This document shows positions 35,201-47,423 of a stretch of DNA of 64,000 nt, in pieces. The notes under the pieces are model-generated. The model had not been told where the DNA came from, searched no databases, and saw nothing but the letters and a program-made list of their open reading frames with translations. Made by a program: the position numbers and the translations under genes. Position 1 is the stretch's first letter; every line of letters begins with the position of its first letter. The stretch covers positions 50,052,001-50,116,000 of the forward strand of contig CP136895.1 in NCBI GenBank assembly GCA_034359265.1, read 5' to 3'. The stretch is from Canna indica (taxonomy: Eukaryota > Streptophyta > Magnoliopsida > Zingiberales > Cannaceae).

Positions 35201-35599
35201 GGAAACTTGGTCACGTGGAGGAGTAAGAAACATAATGTGGTAGCTCGCTCAAGTGCCGAGGCTGAGTATAGGGTCATGGCTCATACCACATGTGAACTAA
35301 TGTGGGTCAAAAGTCTTTTAGGAGAACTAGGGTTCTCTTCTGATAAGCCTATGATGATGCACTGTGATAACCAGTTTGCTATTCATATTGCCAATAATTC
35401 GATTTTTCACGAAAGAACAAAACATATTGAAGTCGACTGTCATTTTATTCGGGATGTTGTTATTTCCAAAATGATTATCATACCTCATGTCTCATCTCAA
35501 GACCAAATTGCTGACATCTTCACTAAAGTTCTCAACTCAACTCAGTTCAAATTACTATGTGACAAGCTGGGCATGATAGACATCTATGCTCCAGCTTGA
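32267..35599 (+). pseudogene. copia gag-pol remnant with internal gag deletion
   Basis: Gag begins MSNSMVDPKTATMSISIKLN and reaches WMINSLESQIVSIVIF, then passes straight into protease LDSGASNHMLGN. The gag C-terminus with its CCHC knuckle is therefore deleted. Next come the GAG-pre-integrase block (WHCRLGHPSIKKLKSLIP), integrase (HSDIWGPSPV; NGVAERKNRHLL), reverse transcriptase (WELVP; MDVKNVFLYGDL; catalytic YVDDILL) and RNase H (SDADYAG; SSAEAEYR; HCDNQ; HIEVDCHFIRD), ending at 35,599. Lesions include TAA for Gln in GS-KKIKHL, TGA for Trp in SD-EAND, TAG for Gln before NGVAERK, TAG for Trp in YL-GDAV, and frameshifts near 32,755, 34,320 and 35,190. Dead. Confidence 0.88.
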
Positions 35600-35606
35600 G
35601 GAGAAA

Positions 35607-35835
35607 TGTTAAATATAATGATTTTTATATTGTATTTATTGTTGGCATAGGTTTAGCTTATGTTGTCTTTAGCTTTTTTATCTTTTTTAAAGAAAGCGAG
35701 TTCCACACAAGGTGGAAAATTCACACAAAGGAGTCCTTATTGAGATTCGAACTCCGAACCTCTAGGCAACTTATAAGATCTTGCCACCAACTGTGCTAGT
35801 TTCAGTTGGCTTCTTTAGCTTATATATAGGCATTG
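35607..35835 (+). repeat. 3' LTR of the copia element, interrupted
   Basis: It starts TGTTAAATATAATG after a purine-rich GAGGAGAAA and matches the 5' LTR up to TATATATAGG, apart from the 137-base SINE plus 9-base duplication. Beyond about 35,830 the similarity is lost. Confidence 0.7.
35675..35811 (-). mobile_element. tRNA-derived SINE inserted in the copia 3' LTR
   Basis: On the minus strand the 137-base insert starts AGCCAACTGAAAC. It contains an exact RNA polymerase III A box (TAGCACAGTTGG, 35,787-35,798) and a B box (GAGTTCGAATCTC, 35,742-35,754) and ends in an A-rich tail. It is flanked by the 9-base direct repeat TCTTTAGCT at 35,666-35,674 and 35,812-35,820, while the 5' LTR of the same element shows the empty site. 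The head resembles a tRNA D-arm to T-arm span. It is younger than the copia insertion. Confidence 0.85.
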
Positions 35836-36149
35836 TTGTTATCCACCAAATATGCTTGACATTCTGAGAGGTCAATAGAACACTAGTCATGTTCGTTTTG
35901 GGTTAGTTTTGATTATATCATAATTCATCGAGTTTATATGCAGATTTTGGTTGATGAACCAACGTAAGTACATCGTTGATACATTTTTTTCTTTGATGGC
36001 CAATGGAATCATTGGAGACACCCGTTATATAGCATGTTGCTTTTATTTCTGATTAACCAACATTAAGTACTTCTAAAGCAAAAATATATATGCCTATATA
36101 TTGGCTTTAATAAATTATTTTTAGGATTTATAATTTCCTATCAAAACCT

Positions 36150-37410
36150 TAGATATTTTTTTTATCCCCGATGATAATAGGGATCGCATCAAGAACACAA
36201 CGATGAAAGTTCTTGATAAAAATTCAAAAATTATAAAGTGGATTTAAAAAGAAAATATTTCAAGATTGAGGACTCTAACGAAGTTAACATTGATCGTCGA
36301 CCAAAATATATAAGTCGTGAATCTTGAATTAGAATGGTTGACTATTGACATTCATCGAGTGGTTGAGTAAGATTTTTTTTTTTGTCTATTTATTCTTTAT
36401 ATTTTGTCTATTTATTCATTATATATTAATAATAAATGTCACGGGCTGCATTCGAACGGGGTAATAGGACAAATAATGCAACTTCTTCTTCTATGCATAC
36501 TAGTGGAGCGCTCCCCTTCTTGCAACCAAGAGTCGATTTTGTAAGTAATTTATTATTAATCAATTAATTTTGTATTTGTTAGTACAATCAATATGATTCA
36601 TATTATTAAATTCTTAATTAAATTGTGTGAAGCGACGAGAGCATGATAGAGAGTCTAGCGGCATTGAAATTTATAGAATGCCACATACCCTCAAGAGGTA
36701 GAGAGGGATATGTACATCCAGATGCTGCACATATACTTAACTATATGCATTTTAAAAGAAATTATTTTTTTGTAACATATTTGATAATTATCATTTGAGA
36801 AAATGCAGGCCACCGCAGAACAAACTATTAATGAGCGGTTCGAGATGGCCCCAATGGTAGACAGAGTGCAAGTTGAGATGAGGTCTATCGTGAACTCACA
36901 TGACCGGAGTAGTATTCTCGAGTTTGATTATATGAGATTGGGGCCACACCGCGACAATTATATGGACAACAGCATCGACCAACATCATCTCAAGAAGCGA
37001 GAAATAAATTAACTTTTGATGAAGTAACTCAAAAATTAGAGGCAGAAAGAAGAAAACATGAGGCGGAAAAAAGAGCAAATCAAGCCTGAATGAGTGAGTA
37101 CGAGGCACAAATAAAATCGTTGAATGAAAGATGGGCTATGTTCGATCAACTAATGCAACAACAACTAAGAACATTTGGTGCACCACCACAATTGGGCTTG
37201 AATTCGATAATGAATCAAGCCAATTTATTTTATTCACAACTTTGTTTTGCAAGTATTTGTCAAAATAAATATTTTAACGTTATTTTGTTCAATTTGATTA
37301 CTAAAATATTTTTTTATTACAATCAGTATGCTAATGAGCCTAATGTGCCTAAAGCTGCCCCTCAAGAAATGGCTGTAAGTTGTACATGTGCAAGTAGTAG
37401 TGGGTGAGTA
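36150..37410 (+). pseudogene. TNPA-like CACTA second-gene remnant, plus strand
   Basis: The segment is the inverted relative of 41,060-42,400. Readable pieces in order: DDNRDRIKNTTMKVLDK-like text near 36,160; GCACTCGG-type exon pieces near 36,440-36,540; QATAEQTINERFEMAPMVDR at about 36,806; a charged coiled coil (SEYEAQIKSLNERWAMFDQL) at about 37,090. The order matches plant En/Spm-type TNPA proteins, which bind subterminal CACTA repeats. Several stops and frameshifts. It lies just outside the CACTA element starting at 37,752, so it is probably a remnant of an older element of the same family. Confidence 0.7.
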
Positions 37411-37751
37411 TTTTTTCTAAATTAAAATATTTATTTGTTTGTTTTGTATACTAATGCTACTAATATTTGCAAAGACAGAGTTCAAGGAGAAGTAGACAAT
37501 ACGAGATATCTACTCAATCAGTATACATACTGGCCTATATATTTAGTTGGAATAAATTCCTTGATCTTTACTGCTGTTATGAACCGATCTAGTACAAGTG
37601 GATGATCGAAGCTCTGGTGGGAGATAAGGGTACACAATAGATTCATGGAGGAAGAGGCGGCCGCGTTGAAGGAGGACTGAAGGAAGAAGATGAGAGCTTA
37701 GATCTCTTCTATTACCACTATTCTCATCATAATGGTTTGGATCAATGTCAT

Positions 37752-37950
37752 CACTACAGTAAATCTTTACAGAAACATGCATTTATTATCTTTAAAACCG
37801 GCGGCTTTTTGGAGACGGAATATATTTTTAGGCGTATTTGATGACGCCGGTTTTTCCGTAAAGAGTAAGGTGCGAATGAAAATTTCAAACCGACGACTTA
37901 AAAGCGCCGGATGATAAAATATCTGGCGCTTGTTAGACGCCGGGTAAGGT
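37752..37950 (+). repeat. left terminal and subterminal region of the CACTA element
   Basis: The terminal CACTACAGTAAATC is followed by variants of ACCGGCGGC, GACGCCGGT, GCGCCGGA and GACGCCGGG on both strands. This is the array type to which TNPA proteins bind in En/Spm. Confidence 0.75.
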
Positions 37951-38284
37951 TAGTATATTTAATTAATTTATATAATTAATATATTTATTAATTATATAAT
38001 TGTATATTTAAATTAAATCTATCAATCACATCACGGAGGCTAAACATAATTTTAAAAAAAATCTAAAGTAATTCAAGTCAATTTGCACACTTTCTGGTTT
38101 ACAATCAAACAAATAAATCATGAAGCAAATATAAAATTTCAAGGACAAAAATGGTCATCCCAGCATCAGTTGCTTGTTCCTACATGCCTTTGACTTAAAC
38201 AAAATTACAAGGAAACTAATGGAATAATATGAAGAACAAGTATGCCAACGTCATCTGTTGACCTTTGGAGAAATAACCTGAAGT

Positions 38285-38859
38285 CCCCCATGAAAGGCCT
38301 TAGTGGTTCTGGGATTACTACAAAATCATCTTCTTGTTGGAAATTCTCTAATAAGCACACGATCATACGAGGAACAGCACAAGCAGTGGCATTAAGAGTA
38401 TGCACAAACCTCGTTGGAGCCAAGTTGGCACCCTTGCCTTTCCTTGATGTTGGAGCTGATGAATCAGAAGAAAATGCGCACAAACCAAGAGAGCTGAAAA
38501 GATCTTCTACTGCAATAAGTTCTTCATGGTACAAATCACTCTCCTCCGGATGACAAAAAATGAACATCTCAACTTTACTGAACTGGTGCACTCGGTAAAG
38601 ACCCCTGCTTAAGCATGATCATTCAACTGACATATACTAGAAATTTCAAAATATGTATTAAAACTCGCTTCAATAAGATACTAATATTTTGAAATGATTT
38701 TACTTGATAAAATGTTTTCTTTTAGTGGATACATTTACTTGATAATATACTGCTTAAGCATGATTTTACTTGATAAATGTGGATTTTAAAAGAATACTAC
38801 AAGCACTGCACTCACCTTGTGGTAGCACCTGCAGCACCAGCTTCACCCTCAAAAGACCT
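38285..38859 (-). pseudogene. captured fragment of organellar-type seryl-tRNA synthetase
   Basis: Two minus-strand exons with an intron. The exon at 38,859-38,816 reads GEAGAAGATTR with donor GTGAGT. The exon from 38,604 reads [20 protein letters not shown] and continues through an internal gap of about 50 residues to [20 protein letters not shown] and [10 protein letters not shown]. These are the class II core and C-terminal motifs of plant plastid/mitochondrial seryl-tRNA synthetase. Retention of the intron shows capture from genomic DNA rather than from mRNA. The frame leaves the known sequence after FMG. A non-functional fragment inside the CACTA element. Confidence 0.85.
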
Positions 38860-38865
38860 GTAGTT

Positions 38866-40821
38866 AAAGTATCCCGCATGAGAGAATGTGAAATTCTACT
38901 ATGAAGCAAATACTATTGCAAAATCCAAAATGGTTCCAAAAGAAAATTGAGAATAGTTTCAAATTGGATCATTGAGAATTGTGACAGATTAGGCATCTTC
39001 TGTCACTGCAGGCATTTATATTCGTCCTATTTGCACCACCACTAGTTTACCTTACCCCGGAGGTTAGTAGTTGACCCAACCCAATGTAGGAAAAGCATTA
39101 GATGATTAGTAAGTCTATTGTCATTTACAGGGATGTTCAAGAATCCATCTTAAGAATCCCAATCAAACTCACCAAGGCTGAAAAAATTTGGTACAAGACA
39201 AAATGGTGAAAAAAGATAACAATATGGAAGCTAAAGAACACAACTCAACTCCAAAGTCTCAGAGGAAACTAGCTTGTACTAGAAGAAATGCAGAACAACT
39301 ATAATGAACATACAAGGCCTCTGTATATTTGGGTGAACTTGTTGCTGATAATATAATTTGGTATTCCTTTTACTCTTTCTTGTTATTCCTCCACGAACAT
39401 ATGAGATGGTAGTGTGTGGTAGTAACTTTTGTTATTTATGCCCATTAATTACAATGGATTTCTTCGTGTTGTTGTGTTAACTCACTAACATCTTAATTTT
39501 GAGTGATATTGTGGCCATTGAACCAAAGCCAAATTTGAATTTGACATAACTGCTACATCTACTAGAGAAGTATTCAAAAGAATTCACAGTATCACACTAG
39601 AAATTAGGAAAATCGTATTAACAAATCATGTATCACACTAATAAAGTCACCAATATGTGCACCAATTCAATGTCTCACGCTTGTACTTCTTATCCGGACA
39701 CCTACTAACCAATCAAGTTCAATCATAAGGATTTTGAATAATAGAATGATACCTCACCAGTCCTAATTTAGATACTTGTTCCAGCAAAAGCCCGAGACTT
39801 AAAAATCAATCAATTAATATGATCTATGCACCTCCTACTAGAGACATGCATGCAATTCCAGTCGAGATGAAGCTTTTGGACAGAGACATGATATTCAATG
39901 TCTGTGACCTCAGCATGCACTCACCTAGATCTACCAACAAGTACTTTGTGGTTGCAAACTTGCAAGACACATTTCTTAGTTATTACCGTATATAATATAA
40001 CTATACAATTAGTTGCTCCACATCAAGATTTTGACAGCACCTTGGAGAGGAGATGGAAATGGCAGTGGAGGCCATGCATCAAGTGTTCCAATCAATGCTT
40101 GCCACTGCAATTACTTTGCTTTCCACTGCAAGTATTATAATTAGTATCACACTAATAAAGTCACACTAATCCATTTTCTCGAGCATAACTCTACCTAACA
40201 AGCAATGTACAACTTTTGATCTAAAGAGAAACACAGTAATAGAAAACCATGTAAAAGAGCCAAAAAGAGGGAAGCATAAGTGATCAAAATGGGCTTTAAG
40301 CTAAAGAGAAGGGCGACCAGTAGCATGTCTATACAATTTAACTTAATGAACACAAAAACATTCAAAATGGAACAAGTAGATGAACGAATAGAAGTTCAAG
40401 TAACCACTAGAAATTAGGAAAATCGTATTAACAAATCACTTCAATTGGATCAAAGCTCATCCATCCAGATCAACAAGAGAGAGCACACAACAAAACAAGA
40501 AGAAGCGACACTCCCTTGGAAAGGAAGTGGAAACCGAAAAAGATCAAATTTTTACACGAACCTATTAGATATGTGTTCTGAATAATAACCGAGAGTTCCC
40601 TTTGGCAGAGAGAAAAAGGAAATATAGGCAAGAGAACCAATAAAAACGTACTCACTAGCCTCTTCATGAGCACCTCCGGAGAATTTTCCTTGGCATTCTT
40701 ATTAGCATTTTTCACTTACATCTTAGCATTCTTATTAGCATTCAAACTTTGATTTGATGCTCAGGATCCCAGTTGAGGAATTGATCATTCACAAATACCT
40801 GTGTTTAGGAAATAAGATGTC
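38866..40821. other. CACTA internal DNA without recognisable genes
   Basis: AT-rich, with only short frames. The 38.9-39.1 kb stretch may be intron or flanking sequence of the captured synthetase gene, which I cannot confirm. Nothing else is recognised. Confidence 0.4.
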
Positions 40822-41052
40822 AATTCACTAAAATGCTTAAATCAGTTTGTCACTAAAACAGCATGACCATAATCGATACACACACTACAACATGGCTACT
40901 CCTTTTTCTTTTCCTTTTTCATTATGTTCTCTGTCTAAATTCACTAAAATGCTTAAATCAGTTTGTCACTAAAACAGCATGACCATAATCGATACACACA
41001 CTACAACATGGCTACTCCTTTTTCTTTTCCTTTTTCATTATGTTCTCTGTCT
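40822..41052. repeat. perfect 116-bp tandem duplication
   Basis: Two head-to-tail copies start AATTCACTAAAATGC at 40,822 and 40,938 and end CTCTGTCT, with no difference I can see. It lies just downstream of the end of the TNPA-like gene. Confidence 0.85.
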
Positions 41053-41059
41053 GCACAAA

Positions 41060-42908
41060 TATTAGTTGCATTAGTATACAAAATAAACAAATAAATATTT
41101 TAATTTAGAAAATAAATACTCACAAGTGGAAAAAGAATCTCTTGCATTGTCTCCTTGAGGGGCAATTTTAGGCACATTAGCATACTGAGACTGTAATAAA
41201 AAAAATATTTTAGTAATCAAGTTGAACAAAACAACGTTAGAATATTTATTTTGGCAAATACTTACAAAACCAAGATGTGAATGAAATAAATTGGCTTGAT
41301 TCATTATCGAAGTTAAACCCAATTGTGGTGGTGCACCAAATGTTCTTGGTTGTTGTTGCAGTAGTTGGTTGAACATAGTCCATTTTTCATTCAACGATTT
41401 TATTTGTGCCTCGTACTCACTCATTCGGGCTTGATTTGCTCTTCTTTCCGCCTCAAGTTTTCTTCTTTCCGCCTCACATTCTCTTCTTTCTTCCTCTAAT
41501 TTTTGAGTTAATTCATCAATAGCTAATTTATTTCTTGCTTCTTGAGATGATGTCGGTCGATGTTGTTGTCCATATAATTGCCGCGGTGTGACCCCAATCC
41601 CATATAGTCGAACTCGAGAATGATATTTTGGTCCTGCGAGTTCATGATAGACCTCATTCTCAACTTGCACTCGGTCTACTGTTGGGGCCATCTCGAGCCG
41701 CTCATTAATAGTTTGTTCTGCGGTGGCCTGTATTTTCTCAAAGGACAATTATCAAATAAGTTACAAAAAATTAATTTCTATTAAAATGCATATAGTTAAG
41801 TATATCACCATAAACTGTGCAGCATCTTGATGTACATATCCTTCTCCACCTCTGTGGGTATGTGTTATTCTGTACATTTCAATACCGCTAGGCTCTCTAT
41901 CATGCTCTCGTTGCTTCACATAATTTAATTAAGAATTTAATAATATTCATCATATTGATTGTACTAGCAAATACAAAAATAATTGGTTTAAAAAAATTAC
42001 TTACAAAATCAACTCTTCTTTGCACGAAAGGGACCGCTCCACTAGTATGTAAACAAGAAGTTGCATTTCTTGCCCTCTTACCCCGATCGGATGCAGCCTA
42101 TAATATTTATTATTAATATATAATGAATAAATAGATACAATATAATGAATAAACAGACAAAAAAAATCTTACTCGACCACTCGATGAATGCCAATAGTCG
42201 ACCATTCTAATCCAAGATTCACGACTTATATATTCTGATCGACGATCAATATTAATTTCTTTAGAGTCCTCAATCTTGAAATATTTTTTTTTTCAAGTCC
42301 ACTTTAAAATTTTTGATTTTTTTATCAAGAACTTTCATCGTTGTGTTCTTGATGCGATCCCTATTATCTTCAGGAATAAAAAAATGTCTCTGCATAAAAA
42401 TAAAATAAAATAAATATGCATTTAATTCATATAAATTTACTACTTATATACAAAGGTTACCAGTATTTCATCCCACATTTCATTCTTATATATGGAAGAT
42501 ATTACTTACATTCCAGGACTCCAGAGCTAAGGGAAAAAATGATTGGTCACGCACCAACATGCCCAGATAACGTGAAAAAAGTCTATGACCACCGTCATGA
42601 CTTTGCCCCCACTCTGAAAAATCAACAATGATCAACTGATCTTGCCTCAACATATAAATATGTGACGCAGACATATAAGGTGATCCTTCTTCTATCGTCT
42701 GCGTCGTGACATCTGTTAAATAATGAAATATATAATCACATATATTAATAGAATAGAATTAATTTGACACATATTAAACATGGCATACTCCAAATATAAA
42801 ATGGTCGATATTGCTTTGGTATGGTCCCTGGGATGAACCATCAGTCGATGTCGATGTCCCAACCTGATCCTCAACATCAGATGTTACTCGTGATGTGGAT
42901 CTCGACAT
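41060..42908 (-). pseudogene. TNPA-like (En/Spm plant transposase family) gene of the CACTA element
   Basis: Several minus-strand exons. One starts MSRSTSRVTSDVEDQVGTST (42,908). Next is YMLRQDQLIIVDFSEWGQSH to SRYLGMLVRDQSFFPLALES (about 42,700-42,520), then a piece with DNRDRIKNTTMKVLDKKIKN. A downstream frame (41,748-41,071) reads QATAEQTINERLEMAPTVDR, then a long charged coiled coil (KLEEERRECEAERRKLEAER). This is the layout of the plant transposase (Ptta/En/Spm) family, which binds subterminal repeats and co-operates with TNP2. Stop codons between the pieces and short exons make it unclear whether a correct splice form still exists, so I call it a probable pseudogene. Confidence 0.65.
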
Positions 42909-42969
42909 CCTATATTTGACAAATTCAATAAATAAAAACATATCTATATATTTGAGAAAGAATTTTGAA

Positions 42970-45900
42970 TTAATAATTAAATACATTACCTATATCAAAT
43001 AAATCTCTGGGGTGTACATTTATAACATGTAACCATTTGTTGTTTTTTGGATCTGTAATATAAAATATTTGTTTTGCTTGTGACGCAAATACATTTGGAT
43101 CATCTTTGAGTTGTACACCAGTGTGAAATAGTCGAGAAAGATTAACCAGTGAGTATCCATCATCATCTACTCGTAATCCACGTGTATTTCTAATATCAAC
43201 CCAATCTGCACGAAAAAGAACTACCTTGAATGTTCCATGGTAGTCTAATTCGATTACATCAGTTAGAACATCATAATATTGACGATCATCAGCCTCAACC
43301 ATCAAGCCACTATTTTGTGTTTTACGAGTTGTTTCTCGTTGCTTTGTGTGAAATCTATATCCATTTATAATCATTTCATCATATCTTTTGACACCAGATG
43401 ATGGACCCCTAGCCAACGCAATTAGTCTAACATCAGCGTTACTTTGCACAATTTCTGGCACTTTAGCTTGCAACCACGATATGAATTCCTTTATAATTCA
43501 TCTTTCTTGTTGAACTTTTGAAAGAACCAATAAATTGCATTGCCTACATTTTTTCCTGATAAATTGCCTTTTGTATAGCTCAATCAACGGACTATGCAGG
43601 ACTACATATCGATGAGCTTGTGCATGTGCATAAAAATCCAACTTATCAATTCGTGCTTTGCCAATTAATCGACCACCGGTGGAAAATAAGTAATCTTCGA
43701 CATTTTCAACATCATAATTTCTCGGTGTCTGACTGAATACAGTTTCAATATTAGTGAAGTATCTTGAACAAAAGGTGAGACATTCGTCTGCGAGGTATCC
43801 CTCCGATTGTGCTCTATTCCAAACATGAGACTTATATCTCATAAACAATCTTTCAATTGGATACATCCAACGATAATAGATAGGTTCACCAAGTTTTGCC
43901 TCTCTTGGAAGGTGAATCATCAAGTGGACCATAATGGTAAAAAAACTTGGTGGAAAAATTTGCTCCATGTGACATAAAAGCAAAGGCACACATGACTGTA
44001 ATTCGTCCAATGTACTTATTTCTAAATTATCACTGCAAAATTTCTTAAAAAACATTGAGATCTCTTTAATTATAAAGAGAACATCATTGTGCACAAGTCA
44101 TCGTAAAACATGTGAATCGTGACTCTTCAAATTTTGCAATTTATGATCCTTTAAATTCACACATCTCGAAATATTTGATGAGTATCCATCCGGCACTTTC
44201 ATATTTTGTATGCATGGTAGCATCAAATCTTTTTCTACAGCAGACATTGAATAGATAGCCGATGGAATATCATATTTATCATTCGGTAACAGTGTAGGAT
44301 ATAGATGGTGTCATATATTCATGTCTTGGAAGTCTAACCGTGCATTGAGATTATCTTTTCCTTTTTTATCCATATCTAGCAAAGTACCAATCAAATTATT
44401 GCATATATTCTTCTCAATATGCAATACATCCAAATTATGTCGTAATACATTATTTTGCCAATAAGGTAACTAAAAAAATATGCTTTTTTTCTTCAACATT
44501 TCACAATATTGCTTATAAGAACTCTGCTGACTTTGCGTCTCAAAACTTCTTTCAAACTGACTGACCAAATTATCATAAATTCGTGTGTGTTTTCTTCCTG
44601 TGATCTTGATTTTTCCATAAACATGATTAATATCTTTGACTTATTCATAAACAATTGATGAATCGACTGGGAAAGGTGCATCATCATTTTCAATTGTTCC
44701 GTCAAATAGCTCTGTATCTTGACGAAATGGATGTCCTTGCGGCGACCCATATAACAAATTTTTTTACCATATTTGAGCCAACGAGAATGTGTTATGCTAG
44801 CACATATGGGACATGCACATCGTCCTTTCGTACTCCAATCGGATAGCATTGCATAAGCTGAAAAGTCACTAACTGTCCACAACAAAGTTGCACGCAAGAT
44901 AAACTGCTCTCCGGAGATACTATCATATGCAGGTAAATAGTTCCATAATAGCTTCAACTCTGAAATAAGATGTTGTAAGTAGACATCAATATCATTTCTT
45001 GGCCTATCACCTGGTATCAACATACACAACATTATTGAAGACCTCTTCATGCATGTCCAGGGTTCCATATTATAAGGTATCAATACAACGGGCCAAGTAC
45101 TGTAAGTTGTGTTCATTGCTCGAAATGGATTAAATCCATCACTTGAAAGACCCAACCTTATATTATGTGGATTAGCAGCAAAATCTGGATGTCTTTTATC
45201 AAAATCTTGCCATGCTTGAGTATCTGCAGGATGTCGTAAGATATCATCTTTGGTGCGTTTATCAAAATGTCATCTCATAGAACCTACTGTCTTCGATGAC
45301 GTGTACAAATGAGTCAAACTTGGGATTAATGGAAAATAGCGCAATATTTTAACGGGTCTTTTTTTTGGTTTCAATTGACTCGTCGTTTGATCATCAGTGG
45401 AAGATGGATGCCATCGAGATGCTCCACATACATTACATGTTGATGCCTCTGAATTTTCGTCCATATACAACATACAATCATTTGGACAAACATCTATCTT
45501 TTGGTAGAACAAACCTAAATCTTTGACATATTTTTTGGTTTGATAACATGTTGACGGAAGGGTATTACCGTCTGGAAAAGCCTCTTTCAACAATTCTTGC
45601 AGTATTGAAAATGATTTCCCGGACCAACCATTAAGAACCTTTATATGATATAATTGAATGATAAATGATGTTTTACTGTATTTTACACAATTCGAGTATA
45701 GAGGAACATCAAAATCATCCATCATATGATGTTCCGAAGGTTCTTGCACAAACTCTGCTTGTTCGGGTGTATTTTGAGGTTGATTTGAATTAACATCAAA
45801 ATCATCGGCAATGACATCAAAATCAACATTATCATCATCGCTATCATTAGAATCAGCATTAACAATGAGTTCCGAATTTGATGTGCCCAATACCTCTGTA

Positions 45901-46311
45901 ACTAAGGTTGGTATATTACTAGCACCAACTCTATGTGTTCGATGCTCTTGTTCAATGAGATCTGAATTTGATGTACCCAATACCTCTGTAACTAAGGTTG
46001 GTATATTAATTACTAGCACCAACTCTATGTGTTCGATACTATTGTTCAAAATTTACTGCATCATTTTCAATATGTACTCTTATAGGTTAACCATGATAGT
46101 ACCAAATTGTATATTTTGGTAATATTCCATTCCATAACAAGTGTGTCTTAACGTCTTCTGGTTTTTGATGTTTTCTATTGAAACATTTCATCATGTCATT
46201 CTCATCCAATCCATGTTCAATTGTGAAATTAACAAAATCTTCTAGGCCTCTAAAATAATCTTCAGATGCTCGAGGCGCTGGCATCCAACTCTTATCCATC
46301 CTAGAATTCAA
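42970..46311 (-). pseudogene. TNP2-type CACTA transposase gene, degenerate
   Basis: Minus-strand domains in order. The transposase-associated domain reads MDKSWMPAPRASEDYFRGLE to HLLWNGI (46,299-46,090). A region with CNVCGASRWHP and KKRPVKILRYFPLIP precedes the TNP2 core (LGLSSDGFNPF, WPVVLIPYNMEPW, DVYLQHLISELKLLW, CPIC). DUF4218 follows (CHMEQIFPPSFFTIMVHLMI, EPIYYRWMYPIERLF), then DUF4216 (TFKVVLFRADWVDI, FYITDPKNNKWLHVI). The frame is broken by TGA for Trp after GSMR (near 45,272), by stops near 44,310 and 44,098, and by shifts between domains. A 90-base in-frame tandem duplication near 45,866-46,045 repeats IPTLVTEVLGTSNS. TNP2 would cut the CACTA ends; this copy cannot be translated whole. 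Confidence 0.88.
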
Positions 46312-47423
46312 AATTTAATTTCAAGTTACTATTAAGGGTATTGTCATATAGGTAGGGCGATCTTATCCCATTTAGGAATACATCATTTATATCGCATCTA
46401 TAATCTCATTTAATCACAAGTCATTGAAAATTTCGACAACATCTCCCTTTAGTTCTTCAAGTACGCAAAACATCTGAAGCGTACCGGAGAACGAAAGAGA
46501 TGCTATCGAAATTTCAAATGACATGTGTTTTTAAACGAGATTAAATTTGCGATATAAATAATTGTGCTCCTAAACTGTCCAATAAGGGACAATTCAGGAA
46601 TCGTTATTTGATATTTATAAATTTGGTTAATATAATTTAGTAAATATTAAATAGAATATATGAATTTGTTAAATTCATATTCAATCTAATATTTTAACTA
46701 AATTTTATCAACAAAATTTATAAAGTCAAATAACATTTCCAAATGGGTCTAAGGTTTTCATAGAAAATTAGAAATTCTAAAAAATAATATTAAAGCCAAA
46801 TAACCTTAGGATACACGTGCAAATTAGGATAAACGTATAAATTAGCATACACGTATCAACAGTTAATCTTATTCACCTACTACATTATAAATAGCCTCTG
46901 TTTTTTTAGCTAGACAAGATAAGCAGAAAATGTACACAAATAGAAATAGGCTATAACAATATCAAAAAGTCTTGGATGAATTGAATTGATCTCAGTCCAG
47001 CTAATAACATTTGTCTACTTCAAATGCTTCTTTGTCATTCCTATAGTGACACTTGCCTTTGTTATTTGTTAAAAACAAAACCAAATACATCAATGCAAAA
47101 AGAAGAATTCCACTTTTGATTAGTGATAAGAGCATCTAGACCATTTAAATTATTAACAACATTAATATCAAAAAATGTAGGCTTCATGCAAAAGGGTAAA
47201 TCCAGTGACCAATGATCAACCATATTACAAAAGTAGAAGAACCTCACTTGTTGGTTTGAACTCTGATTGCATGACTTCAAATAACCAATACTAGTGGTCT
47301 TTCTTTTCCAGATAGGAGTAGCCACACCCTAATTCTTTTGAGTTTCAGCACCAAGTACCCTGACTTAATATTATTTTACTGTTCTCAGAAAAAGAAATTC
47401 TTAATGCATTATTACTTATGCAG
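46312..47423. other. upstream region of the TNP2 gene
   Basis: 46,330-46,880 is related to 63,400-63,880 of the second CACTA element in the opposite orientation, so it is the 5' non-coding part of this CACTA family. 47,060-47,330 has a minus-strand frame of 87 codons that I do not recognise. No other gene seen. Confidence 0.5.

Larger units (their letters stand above)
31351..35835 (+). mobile_element. Ty1/copia retrotransposon, Ale-like, degenerate
   Basis: Short LTRs (124 bases at the left), a primer binding site next to the 5' LTR, a gag remnant, protease, integrase, reverse transcriptase and RNase H in the copia order. The right LTR has lost its far end and carries a SINE. No target duplication could be matched because both outer ends have diverged. 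The LTR start TGTTAAATATAATG and the LTR end GGGGCTCAACA next to TGTATCAGAGC resemble the Ale/Retrofit lineage. Confidence 0.85.

Noticed and set aside
35742..35798. A tRNA gene in the copia 3' LTR
   Set aside because: A and B boxes are present, but the segment lacks a full cloverleaf and has a SINE body, A-rich tail and target duplication.
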